A stretch of 64,000 bases of DNA from Chloroflexota bacterium. GTDB lineage: Bacteria; Chloroflexota; Anaerolineae; J036; Brachytrichaceae. The notes below the pieces were generated by a model. It was not told the DNA's origin, did not search any database, and saw only the letters and a list, made by a program, of their open reading frames with translations. Numbering within the stretch: the first letter of the stretch is position 1; every line of letters begins with the position of its first letter. Both the position numbers and the translations under genes were made by a program. This document shows, in pieces, positions 45,408-55,600 of the stretch. Where the stretch lies: positions 62,001-126,000 of the forward strand of contig JANXLU010000011.1 in NCBI GenBank assembly GCA_025354985.1. The letters run 5' to 3'.

Positions 45408-46268
45408 TCACGTGCGCAGAATTGGTCGTGTGAGACACGTCGCACCACCCTCGGCCTTTAGCGAGATTTCATCGCCTTTATAGGTGCGAACACGGCAGCC
45501 TGCAGCTTTGAGTGCGGCCTCGGTCACCGGGTTGCCGCGCAACATAATGACGTCTCGCGGTTCGACGGCAAGGACGTTGGTGGCCATCGTTGCATATTCC
45601 CGGGCGCCAACCTCGACCAGTGAAATACCACGCGACTGCAACAACTGATAAAAGGCCACACCCATTGGCGGCAGATACGCGACCGCCAGATCGCGATCAA
45701 GCAATGAGATGTAACTCATCAGATGCAGACAGGCCTCCGGACCAGTGTCATAAGGCAGATCCACTGTCAGAACGTCAACTGCGGGTAGTGCCTCGCGCAA
45801 CTGCAGAACCGCTTCGATATTTGTTCGAAAGCCAAGCCCGACCATCAACGTGCGCTCGTCCAACCACAACATGTCGCCCGCCTCTCCGCGTGCACTGCCA
45901 TACAGGCGAAAGTGAATCGGTATGCCCAATCGCTCGTATATGGCCTTTTGGGCATCTTCCTCGCCGCGGCGGAGCTCCTTGCCCATGCTCAAGAGAATGG
46001 CGCCTTGATCACACACCAAGGACGGGTCGTGGACAAATATGGCATCGGCATGGTCCGGCAAGAGCACATCGTGATATATCACTTCCGAGCCACTTTCGTG
46101 CAAAAGCTTCACAAAGTCGTCATGCTCCTGCAGCGCACTATTGAGGTTGATCCTGGAGGCGTAATGCCACTTTGTGGGATCGGCGCTGCCAAAGACGTGA
46201 TCCGGACGTCTCACCAATACCTGTTGCAGACCGCCGATCATGGATGGCGAGCCAAATGATTTTGTCAT
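45408..46268 (-). CDS. Amidinotransferase-fold hydrolase (arginine deiminase/DDAH type)
   Basis: 286 aa. Guanidino-modifying fold: N-terminal QQVLVRRPD, the VHDPSLVCDQGAI Asp segment (about 79-91), EAGDMLWLDERTLMVGLGFRTN (Glu/Asp), the catalytic His in LHLMSYISLLDRDLAV (His182), and the catalytic Cys278 in GGATCLTRP near the C-terminus. All expected catalytic residues are present. Likely hydrolyses a free guanidino or methylguanidino compound (arginine, dimethylarginine, citrulline). One base after mutM's stop. Confidence 0.9.
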   Translation of the reverse strand: MTKSFGSPSMIGGLQQVLVRRPDHVFGSADPTKWHYASRINLNSALQEHDDFVKLLHESGSEVIYHDVLLPDHADAIFVHDPSLVCDQGAILLSMGKELRRGEEDAQKAIYERLGIPIHFRLYGSARGEAGDMLWLDERTLMVGLGFRTNIEAVLQLREALPAVDVLTVDLPYDTGPEACLHLMSYISLLDRDLAVAYLPPMGVAFYQLLQSRGISLVEVGAREYATMATNVLAVEPRDVIMLRGNPVTEAALKAAGCRVRTYKGDEISLKAEGGATCLTRPILRT

Positions 46269-46269
46269 G

Positions 46270-47148
46270 TCACATTCCTTTTATTAATCCGCCGGGCTGA
46301 CAGGCCCTGCAAAAGTTGGTAATTCGTTGATTGGCCCCAATCAGTGAGATCGTTGTGCCACACCTGGGGCAGGGTTGGCCCGTTTTCATATGCACGTTCA
46401 TAAAATTTCGTGGCTTGAGGTGGATATTTTCTCCCATCTCCACCCGCACCTTGGTTGTTGCCTCGGTCAAGGTGGATACGATTGCCGCATATAGGCGGTC
46501 GAGCTCCGCGGCATCCAGTGACGTGCGTTTGCGATATGGGTGCAGTTTGGCCGTCCATAATATTTCGTCGGCATACGCGTTGCCTATACCGGCAAGAAAT
46601 TCACTCCGCGTCAATATCCCCTTGATTTCACCGCGAAATGGCTTTATCCGCAGCAAAAAATCCGCACGTGTCACCGCCAGCGGTTCTGGGCCCATGGTTG
46701 AATAGTCTGGAATCTGGAGGTGCTCCGGTGCTACATCGCCAAGATAGACTTGGCCCATCGTCTTTTGGTCAATGTAACGCAGCTCCCTCCCGTCCGACAG
46801 GCTCAACCAAATGTGACAGTTCAGACCGTGTCGCTCAGTCGGCAGGCACAATTGCAACCTGCCGGTTAACTTGGGGTTGATTACAACAAACATCGTCGCA
46901 CACGGTTCGCCATTTGCCGAGTCGCCGGGATTTTGTACCACACGGGTAAGCGTAAAAACCAGAAACTTACCCCGACGAAAAACGCCGTCAAACGTCGATT
47001 CACGTAGGCCCGATAATCCGCGCTGGGTAAAGTCACGCACGATAATCGACGCGCCTTTTGGTGCACTTCCCGTGTCGACGATGCGTTTGCCAATGACGCG
47101 CCGGTGAATCACCTCACAAACCACGTCCAGCTCTGGTTGTTCCGGCAT
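46270..47148 (-). CDS. mutM: Fpg/Nei-family DNA glycosylase (MutM-like)
   Basis: 292 aa base-excision repair enzyme for oxidised purines. The N-terminal Pro2 (imine nucleophile) and Glu3 are kept in MPEQPELDVV, although Fpg usually reads MPELPEV; Gln replaces Leu4. Other anchors: RRGKFLVF, GNAYADEILW and a complete C-terminal zinc finger (CPRC...CRAC) that preserves all four Cys, unlike the primase here. Length slightly above the common 270, from a loop around 60-75. Start overlaps the GNAT stop by one base (TAATG). Confidence 0.9.
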   Translation of the reverse strand: MPEQPELDVVCEVIHRRVIGKRIVDTGSAPKGASIIVRDFTQRGLSGLRESTFDGVFRRGKFLVFTLTRVVQNPGDSANGEPCATMFVVINPKLTGRLQLCLPTERHGLNCHIWLSLSDGRELRYIDQKTMGQVYLGDVAPEHLQIPDYSTMGPEPLAVTRADFLLRIKPFRGEIKGILTRSEFLAGIGNAYADEILWTAKLHPYRKRTSLDAAELDRLYAAIVSTLTEATTKVRVEMGENIHLKPRNFMNVHMKTGQPCPRCGTTISLIGANQRITNFCRACQPGGLIKGM

Positions 47149-47690
47149 TAGAGCAATTTAAAGTAGAAGGCGGTTTCGTGCAATGTACCGTCGGCGCTTC
47201 GGGCATACTTTGGGATTTCGCCGGATTTTAGCCACCCGAGCCGGGCATAGACCACCTCTGACGGGTCACCCGCGCGGGTATCCAGCACCAATGTTGTGCG
47301 GCCGTTTGACCGCGCATGTGATTCCAGCGTTTGCATTAGCAAGCTTGCCAATCCTTGGCGGCGCGCATCGGAGCGTACCAACAATTTGCAAACTTCCGCA
47401 CGATGCAATGCATTTGCCCGTGTTGCGAGATCAAGCTGTACTGCGCCAATGATGCCCCGGTCATCCATCGCAAGCCAAAGCCAGCGAGACCCGTGTCCAA
47501 TGGCTTCCGCTACCGAGTCCCAGTAAGCCGCCGCGTCCTGCGTTGATAGAGGTGGCAGAAAACCAACGGAGGCGCCGCCATGCACGGAGTCCTGTAAAAG
47601 CGTAATCAATTCCGCCTTATGTTTAGCCACATCATGTTCGGTGGCCAACCGAATGGAAGGATTTGCCGAATGCTTAAAGTTCGAATTCAT
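47148..47690 (-). CDS. GNAT N-acetyltransferase
   Basis: 180 aa. Acetyl-CoA loop: VCKLLVRSDARRQGLASLLM (R-x-x-G-x-A), then VLDTRAGDPSEVVYARLGWLKSG, motif B. The N-terminal part holds FLPPLSTQDAAAYWDSV. Resembles tabtoxin-resistance/Ttr-like or general amino-acid acetyltransferases. ATG 47690. Positioned 27 bases after the aminotransferase and overlapping mutM; may acetylate an amino acid made or used by its neighbours. Confidence 0.85.
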   Translation of the reverse strand: MNSNFKHSANPSIRLATEHDVAKHKAELITLLQDSVHGGASVGFLPPLSTQDAAAYWDSVAEAIGHGSRWLWLAMDDRGIIGAVQLDLATRANALHRAEVCKLLVRSDARRQGLASLLMQTLESHARSNGRTTLVLDTRAGDPSEVVYARLGWLKSGEIPKYARSADGTLHETAFYFKLL

Positions 47691-47719
47691 TTTTTTCTGA
47701 AGTGGTTGGAGCTGACAGC

Positions 47720-48877
47720 TCAGTTTAAGGCGGCAATCAATCGCTCAATTCCGGCACGCAGCTCGGGTTCGCGCGTAAGACACGAAATCATAATCCGTGC
47801 GCCGTCACCTGTGTAATTGTAGAAATGACCAGGATGAACAAACACGCCGTGTTCCAGGAGAAACAGAACCAATGACTCGTCGTCATACCAGTTTTTCAGT
47901 TTCGGGAATAGATAGTATCCGCCTGCCGGCAACCTGACGTCGATATGGTTGCAACCTCGCAATAGCTCGTAGGCCAAATGCACCCTTGCCCGTACGCTAT
48001 CGCACATGCTCCGCATAAATTCACCACCCGCGCGAAACAGGTCGGGCAGCATGCGTTGCGTGAGTGAGTTGGCGCCAAGATAGGTGTCATTGATAAATTC
48101 AAACGGTTCGCCAAAGCGTTCATACGCCGAAGTGTTCATGGCGACCCAACCAAGTTTTAGATCGGGTAGCGCAAACATTTTTGAAATGCCGTTTAGTGTA
48201 AAGACGGGATTATTAACAAGGCCACCCAGCTGCTGTATGGTCGTCTCGGAGTCAACGAACTCGCAGAAGACCTCGTCAACGATGATTGGCATTTCCATTG
48301 TTATCACCTGGCCGCTTGGCATGCCGTGTTCGACCGCACCAGTAGGATTGTGCGGGCTGACAATCAAAATTATCCGGGTTCGATCATCAATTTGCGCGCT
48401 GATATCATGCCAATCAATCGACCAATCAGTGTCTTCATTTAGGTGATATGGTCGTAATTCAATATGATGAAGATCGGCGAGTGTTTCAAACAATGGATAA
48501 GTGATACTGGCGGCCAACACGTTATCGCCGGGTTTGGTCAAGAGCGAGAATAATAAACTGTAAGCCTCACTCGTGCTTGAGGTTACAAATATCCCGTCGC
48601 GATCTGTGCATATTCTGCTTTGCTTGGATCGCAATCCGCGTTCCACGTAGTAATCAAAAATGGCTTCTCGCGCCGGTACATATCCTTTTGGGTCTGGAGT
48701 GTATGTGCGATCCTCCCAATATGGCGCACTCGCCGCCCGGAGAATTTCGGGCGGAAACAAAATGCCGTGAGTAGTCGGGTTGCTGCTCGTTAGGTCAATG
48801 TAGCTGCCGGATGCCTTTTTCCGACGTGCAACTTCAATAGGGTTTGGATTAAAGTCAAGCGCCACTGGTTGCTTCAT
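47720..48877 (-). CDS. PLP-dependent aminotransferase, class I/II
   Basis: 385 aa fold type I. The cofactor Lys is in NGISKMFALPDLKLGW, the PLP-binding Asp in IIVDEVFCEFVD, the substrate carboxylate Arg in GDGARIMISCL. SPHNPTGAV is the conserved Asn/Pro motif. Closest in look to the AspC/HisC-like family without an exact assignment. First of a five-gene minus-strand run; divergent from the hydroxyacid oxidase. Amino donor/acceptor unknown. Confidence 0.9.
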   Translation of the reverse strand: MKQPVALDFNPNPIEVARRKKASGSYIDLTSSNPTTHGILFPPEILRAASAPYWEDRTYTPDPKGYVPAREAIFDYYVERGLRSKQSRICTDRDGIFVTSSTSEAYSLLFSLLTKPGDNVLAASITYPLFETLADLHHIELRPYHLNEDTDWSIDWHDISAQIDDRTRIILIVSPHNPTGAVEHGMPSGQVITMEMPIIVDEVFCEFVDSETTIQQLGGLVNNPVFTLNGISKMFALPDLKLGWVAMNTSAYERFGEPFEFINDTYLGANSLTQRMLPDLFRAGGEFMRSMCDSVRARVHLAYELLRGCNHIDVRLPAGGYYLFPKLKNWYDDESLVLFLLEHGVFVHPGHFYNYTGDGARIMISCLTREPELRAGIERLIAALN

Positions 48878-48931
48878 GTATTGATATTATCTGCATGGTC
48901 TGCAAGCGGATTCCTGGAATGTTAAGTTCGC

Positions 48932-48937
48932 TATAAT
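48932..48937 (+). promoter_or_regulatory. Candidate -10 box for the hydroxyacid oxidase
   Basis: TATAAT in a CGCTATAATCC context, 57 bases before the ATG at 48995. The -35 is weak. The same CTATAATC sequence appears upstream of rpoB and of the patatin gene. Confidence 0.4.
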
Positions 48938-48994
48938 CCTATTGCAATAACAGCCTCCAAACACAAAGCGCCATGCCTGCACACATTAAGTCTT

Positions 48995-50062
48995 ATGTCT
49001 GGGAATTCGACCGAGCCGCTGAATTTATTTGATTACGAAACGCTTGCTCAAACGCGTTTATCACGCAGGGCCTGGAACTATATTTCCGACGGCGCTGCTG
49101 ATGAGATCACGCTACGGGCCAACCGCCAGGCATTTGACGCCTTACGACTGCGGCCCCATATGCTCCGCGATGTAAGTGTGATTGATACAACAACGTCGTT
49201 TCTTGGTGCAAGCCTGGCGCAGCCCGTGATGGTTGCGCCAATGGCGTATCAGCGATTAGCGTGCGAGGAGGGCGAAGTAGCCGTTGCCGTTGCTGCTGCA
49301 GCAACCCAAACCGCGCTGTGCCTGAGCACTCTCTCCACACGGGAAATTGGTGAAGTCGCTGCGCCTCACGGGAGCCTTCCACGTTTTTTCCAGTTGTATA
49401 TGCTGAAGGATCGCGGCATCACGCGTGAGCTGGTGTCTCGTGCTTGCGCGTCAGGTTTTGGTGCAATTGTCCTGACGGTAGATGCACCGTATCCTGGCCG
49501 ACGCGAGCGTGGCAGCGCTGATCGCATGGTTTTGCCGTCCGGCTTGCATCTGGCAAATTTGGACGGATTGGGTGGTCGTGAATCATGGTCAATTGCTAAC
49601 TTTGCCAGCGAGTTGGACGCCAGCCTGTCCTGGCGTGATTTGGACTGGCTGTCCTCGTTAAGTCCGCTGCCGGTCATCGTTAAAGGGATCTTGCGCGCAG
49701 ATGACGCATCAATGGCCATCGACCATGGCGCCGGAGCCATTTGCGTCAGCAATCACGGCGGACGCCAACTGGATACTGCGATCGCCAGCATAACTGCCCT
49801 TCCCGAAATTGTGCAGGCTGTGCATTCACGCTGTGATGTCATCCTTGACGGCGGAATTCGCCGGGGCACGGATGTTCTCAAGGCCCTCGCTCTGGGTGCG
49901 CGCGCGGTACTGGTTGGTCGCCCAGTGATATGGGGGCTAGCCCATTCTGGCGCCGCTGGTGCTCAGCGCGTACTCGAATTATTGCGCGACGAGTTCCGCC
50001 TGGCCATGGCGCTCGCCGGTTGCGCTCGCATCAGCGATATTGACCAGTCCTTGGTTGTCTAA
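48995..50062 (+). CDS. FMN-dependent alpha-hydroxyacid oxidase/dehydrogenase
   Basis: 355 aa TIM barrel of the glycolate oxidase/lactate dehydrogenase group. Features: YISDGAADEITLRANR at the N-terminus, PVMVAPMAYQRLA, RFFQLYMLKDRG (Tyr), VDAPYPGRRERGS, the catalytic His in SNHGGRQLD, and the FMN-phosphate loop DGGIRRGTDVLKALALGARAVLVG. No membrane segment. Oxidises lactate, glycolate or mandelate-like acids to 2-oxoacids. Convergent with the epimerase pseudogene. Confidence 0.92.
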   Translation: MSGNSTEPLNLFDYETLAQTRLSRRAWNYISDGAADEITLRANRQAFDALRLRPHMLRDVSVIDTTTSFLGASLAQPVMVAPMAYQRLACEEGEVAVAVAAAATQTALCLSTLSTREIGEVAAPHGSLPRFFQLYMLKDRGITRELVSRACASGFGAIVLTVDAPYPGRRERGSADRMVLPSGLHLANLDGLGGRESWSIANFASELDASLSWRDLDWLSSLSPLPVIVKGILRADDASMAIDHGAGAICVSNHGGRQLDTAIASITALPEIVQAVHSRCDVILDGGIRRGTDVLKALALGARAVLVGRPVIWGLAHSGAAGAQRVLELLRDEFRLAMALAGCARISDIDQSLVV

Positions 50063-50071
50063 CGTATGCAG

Positions 50072-51051
50072 TTACTTTAATCCCAGCGTTCGCATTTCAT
50101 TGTCCAATGTTTCGCGAAGCCCGGACTCAAGACACCGTGGATGAAAGTTTAGGTCGCGTGTTGCGAGGTCGTGCTTGCCAATATAGGTCACTCCCGCGCT
50201 TACGCGCAGATTGTCACTGCTATAGTCTTCAGGCACCGTCACGACTTTTTCGACAACGCCCATTACCAAGCTCATGGCCTTTAGAATGCCACGATGCGCC
50301 GTCAACCTTGGCATCGGCACACCAGTGATTGCAGACGAAATTTTGATCGCTTCTTGCAGCGTATGTGACGGCCCGCACACGAAGTAATTCTAGCCGGCCC
50401 GTCCTCTTTCCATGGCCGCGATGTGGCCTCTGGCAATATCCTCAATATGCCCCCAGGAATATGCCGTTTGGAGCGGTATCAATGCTAGCTTGCGGGTCAG
50501 GAATTGAACAAAAGCCCGTCTGGCGGCGCTTGTATCACCAATTCCATATATTGGCCCGGGTTGCACAATTACCAACGGCAGGCCAGTATTTATGAAGTTC
50601 TGTGCAACGTGATGTGCATCCGCCTTCGTCTGATCATAAATTGAAAGGTGCTTTCCGTTAAACCCATATTGTTCGTCAATCTACACGTCGTAGGTATCGC
50701 TGTTGACCGCGAGAGTGCTCGTGTAGACACCCTTGGTGATTTTGAGTTCGCGCATTAATTCGAGTACGTTTCGCGTTCCATTGACATTTATGGCTGCTGC
50801 CTCGGACGCATCACTGTTGCCATTTTGTACCACCCTGCAACGTGAAACACGCCATCGACTCCTGTCATGGGTGCGCGCATGCTCTCATTGTCCGTCATGT
50901 CACCCGGTTCCAGGCGTACGCCAAGCTGTTTCAGCGACTCCGCCCTGGATGGCGTACGCACGCAGGCGGTGACCTCGCGTCCTGTTTCCCGCAAATAGCG
51001 CGCAATATGGCTGCCGACAAATCCTGTGGCACCCGTTAAAAAGTATTTCAT
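50072..51051 (-). pseudogene. Broken NAD-dependent epimerase/dihydroflavonol-reductase-like gene
   Basis: ATG 51051 begins a normal SDR-epimerase (YFLTGATGFVGSHIARYLRE). Then GVFHVAGWYK shifts frame: a four-A run (minus strand, 50826-50823) needs five A to stay in frame with NGNSDASEAAAINVNGT. Downstream, two in-frame TAG codons interrupt an otherwise perfect protein, at 50681-50683 (SDTYDV*IDEQYG) and 50390-50392 (MERGRAG*NYFVCG). The rest is conserved to the stop at 50072. Three independent lesions in about 330 codons make this a recent pseudogene. TAG works as a stop elsewhere here, so recoding is unlikely. Confidence 0.88.
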
Positions 51052-51099
51052 GGTTTCGTTCTCAAGCGATATTATCGCAACAATGGATAATTCCCCACT

Positions 51100-52572
51100 A
51101 TGATAGATTCTCGCGAAATTGCCCGAAACAACCTCTCCTCCGCCGGCTATCAGATGATGATTGGCGGTGCTTGGACCAACAGCAGCAAAACATTTGCCGT
51201 TAACAACCCGGCAACCGGTCAGCACTTGACCGATGTTCCAGACGCATCTGCCCAGGATGTGCGTGCTGCCATTGACAGCGCGTCCAAGGCATTGCCATCT
51301 TGGTCGACCATGCCGGCTCCATCCCGTGGTGCGATCCTGCGCAAGATCGCGGCGCTGCTCATGGAACGTCAGGAACGCCTGGCGACCGTCATGACCCTTG
51401 AACAAGGAAAGCCACTGGCCGAGGCCCGCGGTGAAATTGCCTTTACAGCCAGTTTCTTCGCATGGTACGCCGGCGAGGCCGAGCGCATTTACGGGCAATC
51501 CATACCGGCGTCCGTTCCAAATAAGCGCCTGATGGTGATTTTGCAACCAGTGGGCGTGTGCGCCATGATCACGCCCTGGAACTTCCCAGCGGCCATGCTG
51601 GCTCGGAAATTGGCGCCAGCCCTGGCCGCGGGCTGCACGGTCGTTGCCAAACCCGCCGAACAAACTCCTCTGAGCGCGATGGAAATCGCCGCGGTTTGCG
51701 CGGATGCTGGTCTGCCGTCAGGTGTGTTCAACCTCATCACCACAAACGACCCGGGCATGTTTTCCGATCAAATATACGCTGACACGCGTGTTCGCAAGGT
51801 GTCATTTACCGGCAGCACCGAGGTTGGGAAAATGCTGCTCCGTCGCAGCGCGGATCATGTCAAACGCGTATCGCTGGAGCTAGGTGGCAACGCGCCGTTT
51901 ATTGTGTTTGATGATGCAAGTCTTGACGCCGCCCTGGCTGGGGCCATCGCGTCCAAATACCGCAACAACGGTCAGACCTGCGTGTGCGCCAATCGTATTT
52001 TTGTTCAGCGTGGCATTTACGAGAAATTTGCCGATGCGTTTACCGCGAAGGTGAAGGATTTGCATGTTGGAAACGGTTTGGATGCTGCAACAATTATTGG
52101 GCCGTTGATCAACGCCGAGGCGTTTGATAAGGTGCAGCGTCACGTCGCCGACGCAACAAAAAATGGAGCTAGAGTCCTGACGGGTGGGGCGGCCTTCGAA
52201 CAAGCCGGTCTCAAGGGTGCGTTTTGGACGCCCACCGTATTGGCCAACGCCCGGGCGGATATGATGGTGGCCCGGGAAGAAACCTTTGGGCCTGTCGCGC
52301 CGCTAATTCCGTTCGAATCCGAGGAAGAAGTAATTCGGCTGGCAAACGACACGCAGTATGGTCTCGCCGCCTATTTCTATACCCGCGATTACGCGCGCGT
52401 GATTCGCGTGTCCGAAGCGCTCGAATATGGCATCATTGGCGCGAACGACGCGCTTCCTGCGGTGGCCCAGGCTCCATTCGGCGGCTATAAGGAAAGCGGT
52501 CTTGGTCGCGAAAGCGGTTCAGTTGGCATGGATGCATACCTCGAAGTGAAATATATTTCCATCGGTCTATAA
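51100..52572 (+). CDS. NAD(P)-dependent succinate-semialdehyde dehydrogenase type (GabD-like)
   Basis: 490 aa aldehyde dehydrogenase. The cofactor motif PWNFPAAMLARKLAPALAAG, the Glu in SLELGGNAPFIVFDDA, the catalytic Cys in NNGQTCVCANRIFV, and GREETFGPV-like REETFGPVAPL are present. The NRKP-type VVAKPAEQTPLSA segment matches SSADH rather than betaine ALDH. Converts succinate semialdehyde to succinate, feeding GABA or putrescine degradation into the TCA cycle. It lies 4 kb upstream of the ODC-pot cluster but a separate transcript is likely because rpoB intervenes. Confidence 0.9.
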   Translation: MIDSREIARNNLSSAGYQMMIGGAWTNSSKTFAVNNPATGQHLTDVPDASAQDVRAAIDSASKALPSWSTMPAPSRGAILRKIAALLMERQERLATVMTLEQGKPLAEARGEIAFTASFFAWYAGEAERIYGQSIPASVPNKRLMVILQPVGVCAMITPWNFPAAMLARKLAPALAAGCTVVAKPAEQTPLSAMEIAAVCADAGLPSGVFNLITTNDPGMFSDQIYADTRVRKVSFTGSTEVGKMLLRRSADHVKRVSLELGGNAPFIVFDDASLDAALAGAIASKYRNNGQTCVCANRIFVQRGIYEKFADAFTAKVKDLHVGNGLDAATIIGPLINAEAFDKVQRHVADATKNGARVLTGGAAFEQAGLKGAFWTPTVLANARADMMVAREETFGPVAPLIPFESEEEVIRLANDTQYGLAAYFYTRDYARVIRVSEALEYGIIGANDALPAVAQAPFGGYKESGLGRESGSVGMDAYLEVKYISIGL

Positions 52573-52583
52573 AACGGACGTGC

Positions 52584-52589
52584 TATAAT
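52584..52589 (+). promoter_or_regulatory. rpoB promoter, extended -10
   Basis: TGCTATAAT matches the extended -10 consensus (TGnTATAAT) 92 bases before the rpoB ATG. An extended -10 needs little -35, and none is clear. The leader of about 85 bases has AGGA ten bases before the start codon. Confidence 0.55.
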
Positions 52590-52680
52590 CCGAGGTTCCA
52601 CATGCTCAATTGCCGGTGATGCCATCGGTATATTTGCGCGTTGACGCAAACATGGGCACATTCTTGAGGACGGTTAATAA

Positions 52681-55600
52681 ATGGCGATTCGCAACGTTCC
52701 GGTTAAAGCATACAACAGAAACCCCGAAATTCAGCTGCTTCCACGTCTTATTGAAGTTCAGCTTGAATCCTTCAAACTATTCCAGAACGAACTGCTGCGC
52801 GAGCTCTTTGAGGAAATTTCCCCAATCGAGAGCTTCAACAGCGAAATGGCGCTCTATTTCCCAGGTAACTACAAACAGGCGCGGGAATATGGGTTGACCT
52901 ATTGGTTTGAGGATCCAAAAGTCAGCATCGAGCAATGTGTCGAGCGCGACCTAACCTACGGCGCTCCGTTGTATGCCAAGGTGGCGTTGCACAACCGCAA
53001 AACCGACGAACATAAGGTCGACACGATTTATTTTGGTGAGTTTCCGGTTATGACCGAAAACGGCACGTTCATTATTAACGGCACCGAACGCGTGGTCGTG
53101 AGCCAGTTGATCCGCTCACCGGGCGTTTACTTTAGCACCGAGGAAGAAGCGACCACCGGTCGCAAACTCGGTCAGGCCAAGCTAATTCCGGATCGCGGTG
53201 CCTGGATGGAGTTTGAAACACGCAAGAGTGACTATATTGTGCTCAAGTTCAACCGCAAGCGCACAATCCCGGTCACCATCCTACTGCGCGCGCTTGCAGC
53301 AGTAGATGACGGCGTAACCAAGGATTTGCTTTTGAAGGGCACAGATGATGAAATCCGCGCGCTGTTTGCCGACGTGGACAACAACCCCGAGCATAACTAT
53401 ATTGAAGCGACCCTGCGCCAGGAGCCGGAATGGAGCCACCGCCCAAGCCGAACCATTGGCCAGGAAGCCTTGATTGAGTTCTTTAAGCGCGTCCGCCCTG
53501 GCGACCCGCCCACCTTGGACAATGCCAAGGAATTCATGCAGCAGCAGATGTTTGATCAGCGCCGCTATGACCTCGAGCGGGTGGGGCGGTACAAGCTTAA
53601 TCAGCGTCTCGACCTGGACAGCATCATCCCTCGCACGAACCGCACAATCAGCAAGCTCGATATTGTGCGTCTGATTCGTCATTTGATTCAACTAAACAAC
53701 GGCGTGGTCGGCCCGGACGACATCGATCACCTTGGCAATCGCCGTGTAAAAACCAACGGCGAGCTGATTCAGAACAAGCTGCGGATTGGGCTCCGTCGTA
53801 TGGAGCGCATGGTCAAAGAGCGCATGTCAATGCCCGACAATGATTCGCCGTCACCGGTTAACTTGATTAATATTCGCCCGGTCGTGGCCGCCATTCGCGA
53901 ATTCTTCGGATCGTCCCAGCTTTCGCAGTTCATGGATCAAACCAATCCTCTGGCCGAGCTGACCAGTAAGCGAACGCTGTCTGCCCTTGGCCCTGGCGGT
54001 CTACGCCGCGAGCGCGCCGGCTTCGATGTGCGTGACGTTCATCACAGCCACTATGGGCGAATTTGCCCAATTGAGACCCCGGAGGGTCCAAACATCGGTT
54101 TGATTGGTCGTCTTGCCACGTATGCGCGTGTCAATAGCTACGGCTTTTTGGAAACTCCGTATCGCAAAATCGTCAAGGATGTGCCTAACCATCCGGACCA
54201 AACGGTCGGGCACAAGCTTCGTGAAGATGTTGCAGATAGCAAGGGTGATGTCTTGGCTGAAGCCGGTGTTCGTATCGACAAGGATCTTGCGGCTAAGCTT
54301 GCACGATTCAAATCAATGGAGACCATTCCAGTGACGCCGTATGTGGGTGACGAAACCACCTACATGTCCGCGGATACCGAGGACAAATTCATTGTCGCCC
54401 AGGCCAGCACCAAACTTAACGAACACGCTGAATTGCTTGATCCACGGGTGTCAGTGCGTCGCAAGCAAAAATTTGAGTTCGCTTCGCCCGAGCAATGCGA
54501 CTATATCGACATTGCCCCGCGTCAGGTTGTGGGTATATCCGCCGCGCTGATCCCATTTGTTGAGCACGACGAGGCTTCTCGTGCACTCATGGGTTCAAAC
54601 ATGCAGCGCCAGGCCGTCCCGTTGCTCCAGCCGCACATTCCGGCGGTGGGCACTGGGGTTGAATATCAGGCGGCTAGCGACTCCGGTCAGGTTGTCATGG
54701 CCCAGGAAGAGGGTGAGGTTATTTCGGTCACCGGCAAGGTGATTGTGCTGCAGGGGGCAAAAGGTAAGCGCACCTATACGCTTCGCAAATATCACCGCTC
54801 CAATCAGAGCACATGCATCGACCAGCGTCCGATCGTTGAAAAGGGTCAAAAAATCAAGAAGGGTGACGTCATCGCCGACAGCAGCAGCACCAACAACGGC
54901 GCACTTGCGCTCGGTCAGAACGTGCTCGTCGCCTTCATGAGCTGGGAAGGTGGCAACTACGAAGATGCCATTCTCGTAAACCAGAAGTTGGTGCAGGAAG
55001 ACATTTTCACCAGCGTGCACATCGAAAAACATGAGCTTGAAGCCCGCGAAGGCAAGCTTGGCCCCGAAGAAATAACCCGCGATATTCCAAACGTCGGTGA
55101 AGAGACGCTCAAGGATCTGGACGAAAACGGGATCATTCGCATCGGCGCCGAAGTCAGCCAGAATGACATCCTGGTGGGAAAGATTACGCCAAAGGGTGAG
55201 AAGGAACTGAGCCCTGAGGAAAAACTCCTGCGTGCAATCTTCGGCGAGAAGAGCCGCGAAGTAAAGGACACCTCGTTGCGCCTGCCAAATGGTGAGCACG
55301 GCAAGGTTGTTGAGGTAAAGGTGTTTGACCGTGATGAACACCGTGATTTGCCGGCGGGCGTCAACCGACAGGTGCGCGTGGCCATTGCACAGCGCCGCAA
55401 GCTGACCGAGGGTGACAAGATGGCCGGTCGCCATGGCAACAAGGGTGTGGTTAGCAAGGTGGTTCGTGCCGAGGATATGCCTTTCCTTGAGGACGGCACG
55501 CCAGTCGACATCATTCTGAACCCGTTGGGTGTTCCGGGACGCATGAACATCGGGCAGATTCTTGAGACACATCTTGGTTGGGCTGCAACTCGTCTCGGTT

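Noticed and set aside
50390-50683. TAG recoding (amber readthrough or pyrrolysine)
   Set aside because: Other genes, such as the LLM oxidoreductase, stop at TAG in normal places, and the same gene also carries a frameshift.
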